NCBI GenBank assembly: GCA_029891345.1
Contig: CM057009.1
Coordinates: 302,785,466-302,849,465, forward strand
Direction: 5' to 3'
Origin: Dryococelus australis
Lineage: Eukaryota; Arthropoda; Insecta; Phasmatodea; Phasmatidae
Length of the DNA stretch: 64,000 nt
Shown: positions 19,623 to 30,913 of the stretch, one piece after another
Layout: each line of letters starts with the position of its first letter
Numbering within the stretch: position 1 is the first letter of the stretch
Program-made: the position numbers and the translations under genes
The notes under the pieces: generated by a model
Seen by the model: the letters and a program-made list of their open reading frames with translations, nothing else
What the model was told of the DNA's origin: nothing
Database searches by the model: none

Positions 19623-22129
19623 GGAGGCCATTCTCTCTGTGTGACATCTTCATCTCACACTGCAACATCTTGCAGGTAGCCATGTGGTCGTAAGCTGTAA
19701 ACACATGGCTGTTGTTGTTTCTGTTGTTGTCTGCAAAGTGGGCAGGGCTGTGGCTCCCACGCTGGCAGTGATGCCGAGCTGGTTGCGGTCGGCACAGGGG
19801 CTCGCCCACATGCCACACATGTGTGGTGCCGAGTAGAACGATGGCGTTTGTTGTGGAATGGGGGGAGGAGAGTTCCTTTGTCCCCGACTCGTCGCTACTG
19901 CTGTCCTTGGTCATATGCGGGCAGCATCAGCTTGGAGAGAAGGCGTCCCCAACACGTATATTTGATGTGCCTCCTTGAATCTGCACAGTACCCAATGATG
20001 ATGCTCCTGATGCCTGTGTTGCAGTAGGCTGACTTCTCAAGAGTGTCTCGTTGCTGTCACGGACATCTTGAGTTGCTGATGTTATGTTGCTCTGTGGCAT
20101 TCTTCCAGATGCTGTTGTGGCATTCGCAGCTGCCTCCCCTGTATACGCATTGGCGGCGAATTGTACAGTTTCGCAATGTCTGTAATGTCGGTAAATGGCA
20201 TGGCACTTCAACTTTCTTCACTGCCTGGTGGTTGATGCTCGATGCAGGGTGTCGCGACGCTGATGTTGGCCCACCTGAGAGTGGCGCAATGAAAAATGGC
20301 TTTTCTCTGCATGCTCAGGCGCACTTCATAGCATCTTTCTCAATTCTCCTGGTGATAGTGTGCAGGCCGCTCCCCTTCTCAACTAGCCCCATACAAAATC
20401 CTCTTTTACCAGCTGACTGATGATGCCCTCTGATGGCAACATGTCCTGGGTAGAGCTGTGGTGGAAGGTAGGTAGACACAGGTGTCCATTGTGTGATGTA
20501 GTGCCTCAGATTCTCCCTTGCTTTCCCAATGGTGCACTCGCGTCTACCTTCTGTTTCTGTGCCACACTCCATACTGCTGGCTCGCTCTCTTGCCCCACTC
20601 TCGAACTCGCCGGGAAGAGGAAAGTCACAGCCCTGTACAGCTGGGCCAGCGTCATACCTTTGGCCTTATTCATGCACGTTCTGAGTGTGAAGAAGGCTGT
20701 GGACAGCTATTCAGCCCACGATGCATGATTCTCACCTATGTGTAAATGCAAATATGTTTTCAGTTCTCTGTTGGGTTTACACGTGGATGGTAAATAGCTG
20801 TGGTGAAGTGTCGGACACCCCATTTCTCGCACAAATTCTGCCACACACGCCCCATGAACTGGGTTCTATTTTCGCTTAACAGAGTGCGTGGGTAGCCCCA
20901 ATGAGTGAAAAATTCATTCTCCACCACTTTCCCCACAGTACTAGCCTACGCACTCGACAATGGGTATGCCTCCACCCAGGGGTATGCCTCCACCCACCTT
21001 GAAATAGGTCCGTCACCATTATGATGAACCTCTTCCCTGTTGACGTCCATGGGTAGGCCCCATCAGGTCTACAGCCGCTCTTTCAAATTGCTCATGCAGA
21101 GCAGAGTTCTCGGCTGTTACTGTTGCATACCATCTGTTTGCCTACTCTTGTGGCGGTTGCCATCGGTACATTCTCGCACAAAACGATGCACTACCATGGA
21201 CACCCCTGGCCAATGAAAGTGTTTCAAAATATTGTGGCATGTTAGTTTGGCACCGGGATGGCAGGTAAGGCAATCCATTTTTGTGCACCAGGGCATTCTG
21301 TTTGTTGGTTTGCAACGTGTCCCCTCACTGTTGTTAGTGTAAGCGCTTGTGGTAACAAGCAAACATTTGAGAACTGCACTCATGATGTCAGGTGTTTCCT
21401 GTATGTTATGGGGAGGGGGTCAAGGTGCTCTCTCACTCATCTTTTTTTGTAATTTATGCTCCCTGCGAATGGGACAAGTGGTCGGCGAGCTGGACTTCGA
21501 CTCTCCTTCATGCTGTGTAAACACAGTAGTCAGCGGTTGTTGGTTCATAGTATGAAGCGCTGATACTTCAGGAGTGCTCTGTAATTCTTTAAAATCCACA
21601 ATACGGCATGACATTCGTGTTCGTCGTAATGACACTCTACTGGACCAAATCTGTAACTCTCGAAGTCAATGATGTTACGCTCATTGTCAGAAAGTTGGAA
21701 CATCATGACACATGACCCTTTCTCACTCGCATCCATTTGTACATACTAGTGTCGGCCTGGCTCGTACCGTGATAATGCTGTGCACTCCCAGAAACTCAGT
21801 TTCACTTCATCAAAGCCCTGTTGTTAGCTCTGCCACTCAAAGAGTATTTTAGGTGACATGAGTTCCATGAGAGGTGCTGTACTGACGGAAAATTTATCTA
21901 TGAGCTCACGGAGCCATTTAATAAGTCCAAAAACTTCTTCAACTGCTTGTGCGGAGTTAGCATGGGATATTCTTCGATGATATTTAACTAATCTGGCACG
22001 AATTTTCTTGCATTTTCGGAGATCATATTACCTAATAATTGTTAGTTTTCCTTTCCTATGTGCACTTTTTATTTGCACATGCAAGGCAGTTTATTGCCAG
22101 ACGTTGAAAACTAGTGATAGGTGGTCTAT

Positions 22130-22750
22130 GTAGTCTGGCCATGACTGTCTGAGTCATGGCCAGACAATAACATCGTCCAGGTATACAAGGGAACAAACAC
22201 TGATAAGTCCATCCAGCACATGTCCCATAATATCCTGTAATGTCGACGGGGCACATTTTAATTCAAAATGCATGGTGCAAAATTGGAAGCAGTGCCCATC
22301 GGGAGCGGTGAATGCGGTCTTGGGTTATCGGTAAGTTTTACTGGTACCTGCCAACAGCCACTGCAAAGGTCGATTATTGTTAGCACCTTCGCATGCCCCA
22401 AGGTGTTTAACACATCTTGAATGTGGATGTACAGTGGTAGTCTGCTGCACAAAATCAGTCTGAGGCGACGGTAATCCACTGAGAAGCTCAATGTTCCATC
22501 TTTTTTGGGTGCCAATGTGATCACTGAATTAAATGAACTTTCTGATTGCTCAAAGACTCCTTCGTCCAGCATTTCTGATATCTGCTCCTGTATAAGTGCA
22601 CGTTGATGTGGATAATAATTTTGTGGATTGTCATACAATGGTATGTCTGTGGTAAAAGGAATGGTCTTTGGTTCTGGTCATTGATCATTAAAGAACAGAA
22701 TTACATGATGATTAAGTTTCAAAAGATAATGTGCCCTGTGCTCCACGACA
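22130..22750 (-). pseudogene. element B reverse transcriptase
   Basis: Minus-strand codons give YYPHQRALIQEQISEMLDEG, VITLAPKKDGTLSFSVDYRR, HAKVLTIIDLCSGCWQVPVK and, after a frameshift, the YLDD box near 22160. The first catalytic Asp (TIIDLCSGCWQ) is present. The domain is recognisable to its end but is not in one frame. Confidence 0.8.
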
Positions 22751-22753
22751 TGG

Positions 22754-23970
22754 TGGTCACCACGCGAGAGACGAGATGCTACTACTCTCTGCTTGGCGCG
22801 GAGGTCGCTCATTGGCCGAGATTCCCACCGAGAAATCACGTGCCGTGATTAATTGCATGAGTGATGACAATAAATGTAATGAAATGGACAACTGCAATGC
22901 TGATGAGATTAAATCAAATAAAAACCCTTTCTTATAAATTAAATATGCGTACAAAAAACATACAAAAATGAAATACAACTTAATCACACTCGATTGCTAT
23001 GGCAATCTAACCTCACTTTCCACATCTTTTCAAATTATGTTATATCTTTGTGGAATTCTTCCTGTGTTAAGTCTATAATACCATTATGCATAAAAATTAT
23101 GGTAAATTATGTGAACACTAAACATAGCACATATAAACAAAGATAACAATTACGTAATATATTTGTAAGTTAACCAGCCATGTGGTTAAGCGCATGGCTA
23201 GGCACCAGTTCATTCGAAATGTTAATGTTCACAATACTGGCAAAGTTCAGTAACACAATACTGACCAAACTGTACTTATATTTCTAATTTTCTAAAAACG
23301 TGTTTACTTCTTGTAAACTTCACGTAATAATTAATATATAATACTTACACTCATATTTTCCCAATGGTGTTATGTATGGCCATTCGAGCCTGATCGAGAT
23401 GGCGCACCAAATGCACTGACTTTTGAACACTTAAAATTTAAACAACAACACAACTATTACTGAAATAATTATACACAACAAAACACTGCACTGCGAGACT
23501 ATTTGCTACTGATACTTACATGTGATAGATGCAAGGAAACATGGAACAAATGCAAATATATGATGTAGCCTAAGTGCTGGCTTACATGAGACACATAACT
23601 CTAAAATGGCAACAAAAACATTAACACTGGCAATGACACTTGGTTGCATGAACTACTTCTGAGGCACGGGGGGCACGTGATTCAGCTTTAGTAGCACACG
23701 AGTTACACAACAAATATAATAATGTAATGGCACTGCAGGAATAAAATAAAAATAAACACTATACACACGACTCAACACTTCGCTAATAAATTAAAGAGGC
23801 CTTTGAAAAACACAATATACACTTGTTTACACTATGTGCTTCACGAACACGCGTACAAGCGGACACTTCCTGAAGTTAACGGGTGCCCTCTCGTGGCACT
23901 GTTATGACCTGTGACGTTGCTGTAGGCACGACGTGGTGAATGGCTTGGGTCCAAGGTGTGGTCCACGTCG
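22754..23970 (-). mobile_element. Gypsy element B, right (5') LTR
   Basis: This is the second copy of the 1.2-kb direct repeat (partner 18389-19608). Its plus-strand end reads CG where the partner has CA. It is followed at once by sequence homologous to the LTR of element A rather than by unrelated flank. Confidence 0.8.
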
Positions 23971-24364
23971 ACAGTTACAGTTATACACTTGGATGGCACA
24001 AAATAAATGATGAAACAACTGAAATAAAAAAAGATGTGAATTTGAAAATTACACAATAAAAACTCTGAAATTTCTGTAGGGGCATTTTTTAATGTTTCTA
24101 CTACTAGTGGATATTTCTTTGCTTTTAAAACACAGCTTTTTGTATCCCTCCTAATAACATAAGCTATATCTGCCATTTGCACCCTCACCCATCCATGGGG
24201 GCGGGGTGTTGTAGCAGTTGCACTACACTACTTTATACTTTCATTATTTCACATTACACTGCATGCAGCACTGCACTGAGTGCAGAGGGCACACTGGTGC
24301 TGGTTGCTGCGGTAGACACATGGCATAGCAAATGATCTGGAGGGCAGGATGCTATCCTGCGTCA
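23971..24364 (-). mobile_element. remnant of element A LTR
   Basis: This segment matches 14022-14406 and ends in the same way (CCTGCGTCA against CCCTGCATCA). Only the U3-like portion of the LTR remains. The rest, the leader and gag are absent, and element B adjoins it directly. Confidence 0.75.
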
Positions 24365-25450
24365 ATATATTAGACCTAGTGCTTGATAAGGAATCACCTG
24401 CTGAAGTTTGTCGGTAGAGTTCAGTCCCATCCTGTATAGAGCATGTGTTGATTTATGTTCGGAGTGACCAAGGCGTGAACAGTACGCCTCAAATATTAAG
24501 TCTATTAGAACCTGTACTAGGGTCGATTGTTCCCGAGTTACAGGCCAGTGAATTCGGTCCATTCTGGTTTCTGTACAGTGTGCAGTAAATACGAACATGG
24601 AGTTTGTGTTGTAAGATCAATTTCACTGTTGAAATCCAATTTATGTCAGACACCAAGTATTTGACAGTCCAATCGTAATTTATATTTCCCGAATAACATT
24701 TACTCGAGTATATACAGTACGACATGGCATGTGGTTCATGCATGATGAGGTATCACCCAATTTCAGTAGTGTCCATAGCTATTAGGATGAGCTCTTCTCA
24801 CACACATAGATAGATTGTGCAGGACCAATCGCCTGGCCTGCATGATACCCTAATCTGACTCCAGTGGATTATTTCTTGCCTGTGAGGACATCTCATGATG
24901 ATCATTTATACAATACCTATTACAGACATTGCATTGCTTCGCCAGTGTGTTGAACAAGGATATCAGCAGATCCATGATACACTTGGTGTGTTTGAATATG
25001 TCAGATATACAGTGATGTGTCGGGTAGAGGTGTGCATTCAGCTGCAAGGTGGATATTAACAGCACCTCTTGTGAAAATTAATCAATACTGGCATACAGGC
25101 AGGGCTGCAATGACACAAACTGGGTTATATTAAGGACGACTATTAACAAACATACAATAATACTCACATATGTATACATTCATACAAATAAACTTCGGAA
25201 ACAATAAGCAATTACATTTAGATTCGCACACACAAATGTTTCAGCGGTGGCGATACAAAACCTGTCCTGGGGAAATATCTCCTGTACATTGTAGAAAGAA
25301 GCCAATGGCTGGTCGACGATATCTGAATACCACAGCCAAAACTCACCACAGCAGAATGTGTGTTCTACAATTACTTCCATGGTGTTCTGCAGTGGATTAA
25401 TCATTTCGAAGCTTACATTGAAGGAATTGGGTGGCATATTTTATGTCCGG
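24365..25450 (-). other. minus-strand coding-like fragments, unrecognised
   Basis: Three minus-strand stretches have protein-like composition. They are 24362-24598 (DRIHWPVTREQSTLVQVLID, then CSRLGHSEHKSTHALYRMGL), 24600-24743 (LVSDINWISTVKLILQHKLH) and 25180-25437 (TMEVIVEHTFCCGEFWLWYS, then FPQDRFCIATAETFVCANLN). The last is faintly reminiscent of the opening of a Tudor domain (V-x-V-x-H then FWL), but I would not assign it. They could be exons of a host gene, remnants of a transposon, or chance ORFs. Confidence 0.25.
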
Positions 25451-25839
25451 TAAAGCAGGTTGTAATTACATGAAAGCAAGTCGAAAGTAAAACAATGTGG
25501 TGGAATATTTGTGGCATTTTACCAGCATATAAAGTAAACAGGTACATGGGCCATCGTACGTAAGTGGACTGTACATGCATTTGTTGATTTCTACCCCATT
25601 GGACTTTTATACTTTTCTAAGCTAGATGAAAAAGTAACATACATTTTAGTACATATGCAAAACATATTGGAAAATTAAATATTCACAGCTTCATAAATTT
25701 ACTACATTTTGTAGTTATGCATGAAGTTAATGTTCTATGAAGCACACTGTCTGCTAAAACAGATTGCATGGGGTGGATTTTTGTAGGGCTATTATTTCAG
25801 CAATGTTGACTTAAAGCACCAAAGTTGAACATGAAAAAG
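25450..25839. other. no gene seen
   Basis: AT-rich sequence without an ORF or repeat that I can support. Confidence 0.4.
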
Positions 25840-26130
25840 TCATATTGTACTACAAGACATCTCTCTTGTGGCCTGATTGTATAACATGTCATTATCTTTC
25901 ATTGCGTTAGTTGAATTCCTTACTGTGGATAACGATCGAGGCCCAAAATTATGTGGTGTATGTGTTATGTAGATATGCTGACGACCCATCAAATAATATC
26001 CGTAATTTCGGTAGATAAGTTTGAATGGCCCTCTCTGTAGTTTGACATGTTCTGTACGAAAAGTGTATCTATCCCCACAGTATTCCGTTTTCTCAGTCAA
26101 TGAGTAAAATTTATACTCTTGGTTTTTATT
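25840..26130 (-). pseudogene. coding-like segment in left arm of an inverted repeat
   Basis: A minus-strand ORF of 86 codons (YCGDRYTFRTEHVKLQRGPF, KLIYRNYGYYLMGRQHIYIT) continues upstream in frame for another ten codons (NQEYKFYSL). Its 5' half lies in the left arm of the inverted repeat at 26016-26140. The other arm carries a related, frame-disrupted version on the plus strand. Product unknown. Confidence 0.3.
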
Positions 26131-26140
26131 TTGTGCGATT
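26016..26140. repeat. inverted repeat, left arm (about 124 bp)
   Basis: Reverse-complement match to 26871-26994. The closest block is CTCTTGGTTTTTATTTTGTG (26116-26135) against its complement at 26876-26895. Similarity extends outward through TTTTCTCAGTC and CATGTTCTGTA with small indels. Confidence 0.8.
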
Positions 26141-26870
26141 CAGCACAGATTTTAATGCTTATTTTCTGGTCAGTATCTTATATTCAGCAGATTGTCTAAA
26201 TATGATTTGGACTGCTTGTCTCATGTGACAACAAAAGATGTTAATGATTTTCTTTTCTCATTACAAATCCTGGCAAATAAAAATGTTTAGGAATTTCCAA
26301 TAAAATCTAAGCAGATAATTATAACTTCCGATATAATGTTAATAGTGAGAGATATTTTCAAGGTCACGAGTCAATCAGAAAAGTCACAACACAATATAAA
26401 ATTAACTCTTGCATATCTGCCATATACTGCCGAATTCTCATCATATATTGTAAATACGAACAACAAATCAGTTACCATTTCATATACTTACTAATAGGAC
26501 AAAGGCTTACACACAACCTCTATGAAACAGTTGCACCCATAAGCGAGCACTCAAACAATAGAAGTCTCGACTGAGGACATAACACTTTTAGGCCAAAACA
26601 GACTTTAAAATAAGCAAAACTTATGCAATAATTTTCTATCAACGTTACGACGAACTATGGTTTTTAGTTCCACTGTAGTTTTTAGTTTAGTTTTGAATAT
26701 AAAGAGAATTACATATCTTACAATCTTCCCAAAATAAAGAGCATATATCTTTACTATAATTCTATTGAGAAAATTTACAAGCGACTTTTTTGTCTTTCAA
26801 AAGGACCTGGTATCCACATTATTTTAAAAACGTATGAAAAACTCTTATGCGATGAAAACCATGGTTTCGA

Positions 26871-26994
26871 AAATCACACAAAATAAAAACCAAGAGTAGA
26901 AATGTTTACTCGTAGACTGAGAAAACTAAAAACTGTATGGATAGACAGTGTTCTTACAGAGCATGTCATACCACAGAGTGGGCAATTCAAACTA
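26871..26994. repeat. inverted repeat, right arm (about 124 bp)
   Basis: Partner of 26016-26140, with about 730 bp between the arms. The arms are diverged by substitutions and single-base indels, so this is an old duplication. Confidence 0.8.
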
Positions 26995-27156
26995 ACTGTA
27001 AGTCATTGTCTTAGAGTCGCAAGATTCAATATAATTCAGTACAATTCGCTATTAAAAGTACTAAAATTTTGTCATCATAATAAAAATTCTAGCAGAGCCA
27101 ATTTTGGTAGATTCGCCTACTGGGGACATTTTGAATTTTGCAGTTTTATAGCATAC

Positions 27157-27337
27157 CTCATGGTAACCTCGCAATATGTAGCATCCCCTTGGCGCCGAGT
27201 CGCTGACTCTAACTGCATAGACGTCATTTCAGCGACAAGAGCTCTCTGCTCTGCCAACATTTCTATGATCGTTTCGCAGTCAGGATATTGACGGTCGCTC
27301 ATTGTGCTGCTCGATAACCGGCTGTCTTCTTGATTAG
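27157..27337 (-). CDS. candidate host exon (coding from ATG 27302)
   Basis: On the minus strand a good splice acceptor (CTTTTCTGTTTCAG) precedes position 27337, and a good donor (ATGAG then GTATGC) follows 27157. Between them is an ATG at 27302 with 48 codons, MSDRQYPDCETIIEMLAEQR and so on, predicted to be helical, possibly a coiled coil (EMLAEQRALVAEMTSMQLES). No downstream exon was securely found. Chance co-occurrence of splice-like sites cannot be excluded. Confidence 0.35.
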
Positions 27338-27439
27338 CTGAAACAGAAAAGCAATGGCTCTTTGTATGAAAATTTTCAATATATTCTGCAGTAAGAGACA
27401 CAACCCATTCTCAAGGCCACGCTATAAAGAGAAATACGA

Positions 27440-30179
27440 AGTACAGCTTTTGCACACAAGGCAACATATTCCAGAATTCTGTGGTTAATGTTGTTTGGAA
27501 GTAAGTAATATAGTTTCTCTTGACAGTGATGTTATAATTAACTAATTATGACTCGTAACACAGAATGATTTTTGCCAAGTTCTACCATAAAATGCAATGG
27601 AGATTGTTGCTGCTGAACTTGGAAGGAGGGTAGCAGTAGCAGTGCGATAGGCCATTAGCTATAGCACAAAAACTAACCAAATTTTTACAAATTTTGCCGA
27701 TATTTTAATTTAAATCCAAGTATTCAATTTGGCTCAAAACTTATTCTATTATCATTTAATAATACAAAGTCACTTGGTCAGAGTTCAGTATTTCTCTAGT
27801 TATTACTTGCAGCTATTCGTTTCTCATATGCCATCATAGTACTTACTCTAATGCAGCTGAGTGCAGCTGCCACTCCTATAGCCAGTCCCTTGCTCTGGCC
27901 AACGATTTTAACAAACATGGGGAATGTCGCCCAAATCTATCACTATTCTGTGCTCACATAGCTCCTACACATGAGCAGAAAGTTCAACAGTGCTGTGTGC
28001 TTACCTTGCCTGAACAAAATTTGCTCAAACTAATGTTGCAATCACTCAGAAATTATTAAATCAAATAATGTCAAAACATAAGTGCCAAATCACGTATCCT
28101 GTACAATGATGATGGAATCGTATAATTTCCATTCCTGAAAATATTTTTGAAACATAAAATTGCGTAACTATAGTTTACTGATTATTTTTCGGAATGTCCA
28201 CAGCAAAAAAGTAGCAAGCAAGATGCTTATTTGTTTATAGAAAAAGCTGTGTGTTATAGTGTATTGGGTGATGTCTACCACAAGTGTTTATTTATATTGT
28301 CGCATCGTAATTTTCAGTATTTAAATTTTTGTTTATTTTATATTATCATCGATGTTTTGCAATGAGATATTTCTGTTTAGCTTTGATACGTTTCGCTTAT
28401 TTTTCTTATGATATATGTGCATGTTAGGTCAGATGGATAATTGTTTTGTTTTGGGTTTGAGAATTTAATTTTTGCTTTGGCAGTGTGTCTTTTGAACTTT
28501 GGCACCTTTTTAAATGTTTTCTTCTTAGGTTTTTCTACAATTTATATATAGGTCGAGTTTATAGCGTAATGACTACAGTTTGATTTAATCTGGTTTGTCT
28601 TGGTAAAGTTTAAGATGGGTGCATAGACCAGTTACATGCCTTGTTGAGCTGGACTTCTGTTCCGCCAGCCATAGTGGCGGTTGTATGAAAATGTACTTAT
28701 GCTTAATGGACATGCAAACCTAGCAGGTGGCTGTGGCGTGGGAGTATCCTGATATTAGCCGAACTGCATAACTGTAGTGCACGAACTTGTAGATACCCAG
28801 AGGGTGAGAAAGTGGCAAGGTAAGCAGCAGAGAGGGCTGGTGAGAGTGAGAACATGTGCGAGGTTGTTGATGAGTGGCTAGCAACATGCCAGGTAGGGTG
28901 TGGATGCATGGGAGGTGCTGATGGGGAGCATCGGTCGAGTTGGAGTAACATGCTAAGTGCATGTGAGGCAGCAGCATTCTGATTTTGGCAATACCGAGTG
29001 GTAGATCATAGACTTGGAGATTAAGGGTTCATGTACTGGAGGAGCCCTACAGGAAAACACCATTATATATATTCCAGTTGAGTATACTTTATGTGTTTAT
29101 ATGAATTAGGTAGTAGTTCGGGCCAGAACATCAACTATAAAATTAATTGACTAATAAATAATTAGCCCTTTTACCCCAACTTATTCCAATTGGAAACACT
29201 AACTCTCTTAACCCTCATAGCCCATTAAGAGATGGCCATTTACATTGAATAAATACATAAATGTGTACACTAGAACAATAAATCCACATCCAAATAAAGT
29301 GCAGCATTACATTGTCCCAATGATGTCAATTGGAATAATTTCAGAATTTCTACCCTGAAAAGTGTTTTTTAGGAAATATTTGATTACTCTTCTTCTACTG
29401 CATTACAACTAAAAAGACAAAATATATTAAAACGAAAAATTTTTCACTTGAAAAATAAGATTCAGGTTGGAAAGGATTAGGTTAAATTTAGAAAGTAATG
29501 TTTATGCGAATCAAAATTTTTATTGTGTACAATACATTTTAATTAAATTGATTTTATTCTTGTGCCCTTTTATATTTTTATTATATTCTGTCAAATTAGG
29601 TAAGCATGAAAAAAAACATAACTTTATTCACAGGAGTTATTTTAATCAATTAATTTAGTAAAGTCACATATGCCCTCAAAAAATATATATAGTAGTGCAA
29701 CAGGCCTGCTAGGCCATCTAAATAACATTTTCAAAACAAATTTTTTTCTAATTATCCCGCTCTTTGTTTCCCGCAACAGAAGCTGAGTCAGATACTGCCT
29801 GCTATGAATTTCTTCACCACATGAGTATGATTCAAACTACTTTTTGATGGGCAGTCACACAACTTTTGAAGGGAAATGCGTCCTGTTTTTCTCGATATTA
29901 CCATCACATGATTACTGCATCACATGTATCAAGCACCTATTTTCTCATCACATGAGTTCTGGTCACATTATTACGTATCATGCGCCCATTCATGTGTGCA
30001 TACACCAGCATGACGACCAACGCCTTGCCCACGCCCTGACTTCACAATGGTGGGAGGCTTTCCCTGATTTTACTGTACTGTCTGCTTACGTTATTTTAAT
30101 GATTTGTACTGAAGCATTGAAAGGTTTGTAAGATTGTTACTACCATTTGATACAGAAATGAGAATGTTGCAAGCATTCG
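27440..30179. other. long non-coding stretch, no supported gene
   Basis: AT-rich sequence with scattered short ORFs (28703-28977 minus, 29467-29658 plus, 29844-30131 plus), none with a recognisable motif. The block 28.6-29.05 kb is G-richer (GTGGCTGTGGCGTGGGAG and similar) and may be an unrecognised repeat. I see no RNA gene. Confidence 0.45.
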
Positions 30180-30775
30180 TTTACAGGTGTCATAAATTAT
30201 GTGAGAAAACCATTCAGCAGATAAGATTAACCAGAGGAACAAGCAATTCTAAATCAGGAAGCCAAGAAAAGGTTACTTGTAGCATTTACTGATGGGTTAC
30301 AAAGTAATGTAGGTCAGCAGTTGAGATATAAATTACCGCAGACCATGGACGAGGTCGAGCGAATGGCTCTAGCATTAGAGGTCACAGAGGCGCATCAGGA
30401 AACAAAACTTTATGATCCTAGTAAGAGGAAAAAGGAGTATAGAATTCTCTCACAGAAAACAAGTGAGGCATGGGGTAACAAATCACATGGCGATAATTCT
30501 TCCATGAAAAGAGCTTATGGAAGAGGTTATAACTCATAACAGTAGAAAGAGTCAAATGGGAGAAGGTGCTTTTCCCAAGAACATTAGTTACATGCAAGAA
30601 CATAATAATAATAGTAATAACATCAAATGTTTCAATTGCGGACACTTGGGCATGTGATTAGGGAATGCCGAAGTTTTAGGAATTCTCAACGAACCCATGG
30701 ACCTAGGAACCCAGTGAACCAAGTGGAAGTATGCATAAACACTCCATTGCTCGCGCCATATCTGAGAGGTACACT
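30180..30775 (+). pseudogene. Gypsy element D gag C-terminus with zinc knuckle
   Basis: Plus-strand codons from about 30228 read LLVAFTDGLQSNVGQQLRYK and TMDEVERMALALEVTEAHQE, the typical Ty3/Gypsy gag capsid end. The ORF stops at 30537. The zinc knuckle CFNCGHLGH then VIREC (about 30630-30670) is split by a one-base frameshift. The N-terminal part of gag and the 5' LTR are missing to the left of about 30180. Confidence 0.75.
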
Positions 30776-30913
30776 ACACTTTCTGTGACGACATATGGAG
30801 CAGATGGAGCACTAGGATAACATCCCACCTTATATCTTCCTAGCTTATCGAACGAGAGGTTTAGTTACTACTAGTCCTTCAAATGACGAATACATGTGGT
30901 TATGGTGTATGTT

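Larger units (their letters stand above)
19609..22753 (-). mobile_element. Gypsy element B, decayed internal region (gag and protease lost)
   Basis: The minus strand carries reverse transcriptase, RNase H and integrase in order. The coding frame begins immediately at the right LTR (GDHHVVEHRAHYLL, next to 22762), so the leader, gag and protease are missing. YLDD is intact at about 22160 (SLVYLDDVIVWP). Integrase fragments lie at 20.6-21.4 kb (RFVRECTD at about 21165; CKPNRELKTYLHLHIGENHA at about 20730-20790). Many stops are present. Confidence 0.8.

Noticed and set aside
28703..28977. Two overlapping His/Ser-rich minus-strand ORFs
   Set aside because: Low-complexity composition and no motif. 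The region looks like G-rich repeat sequence.
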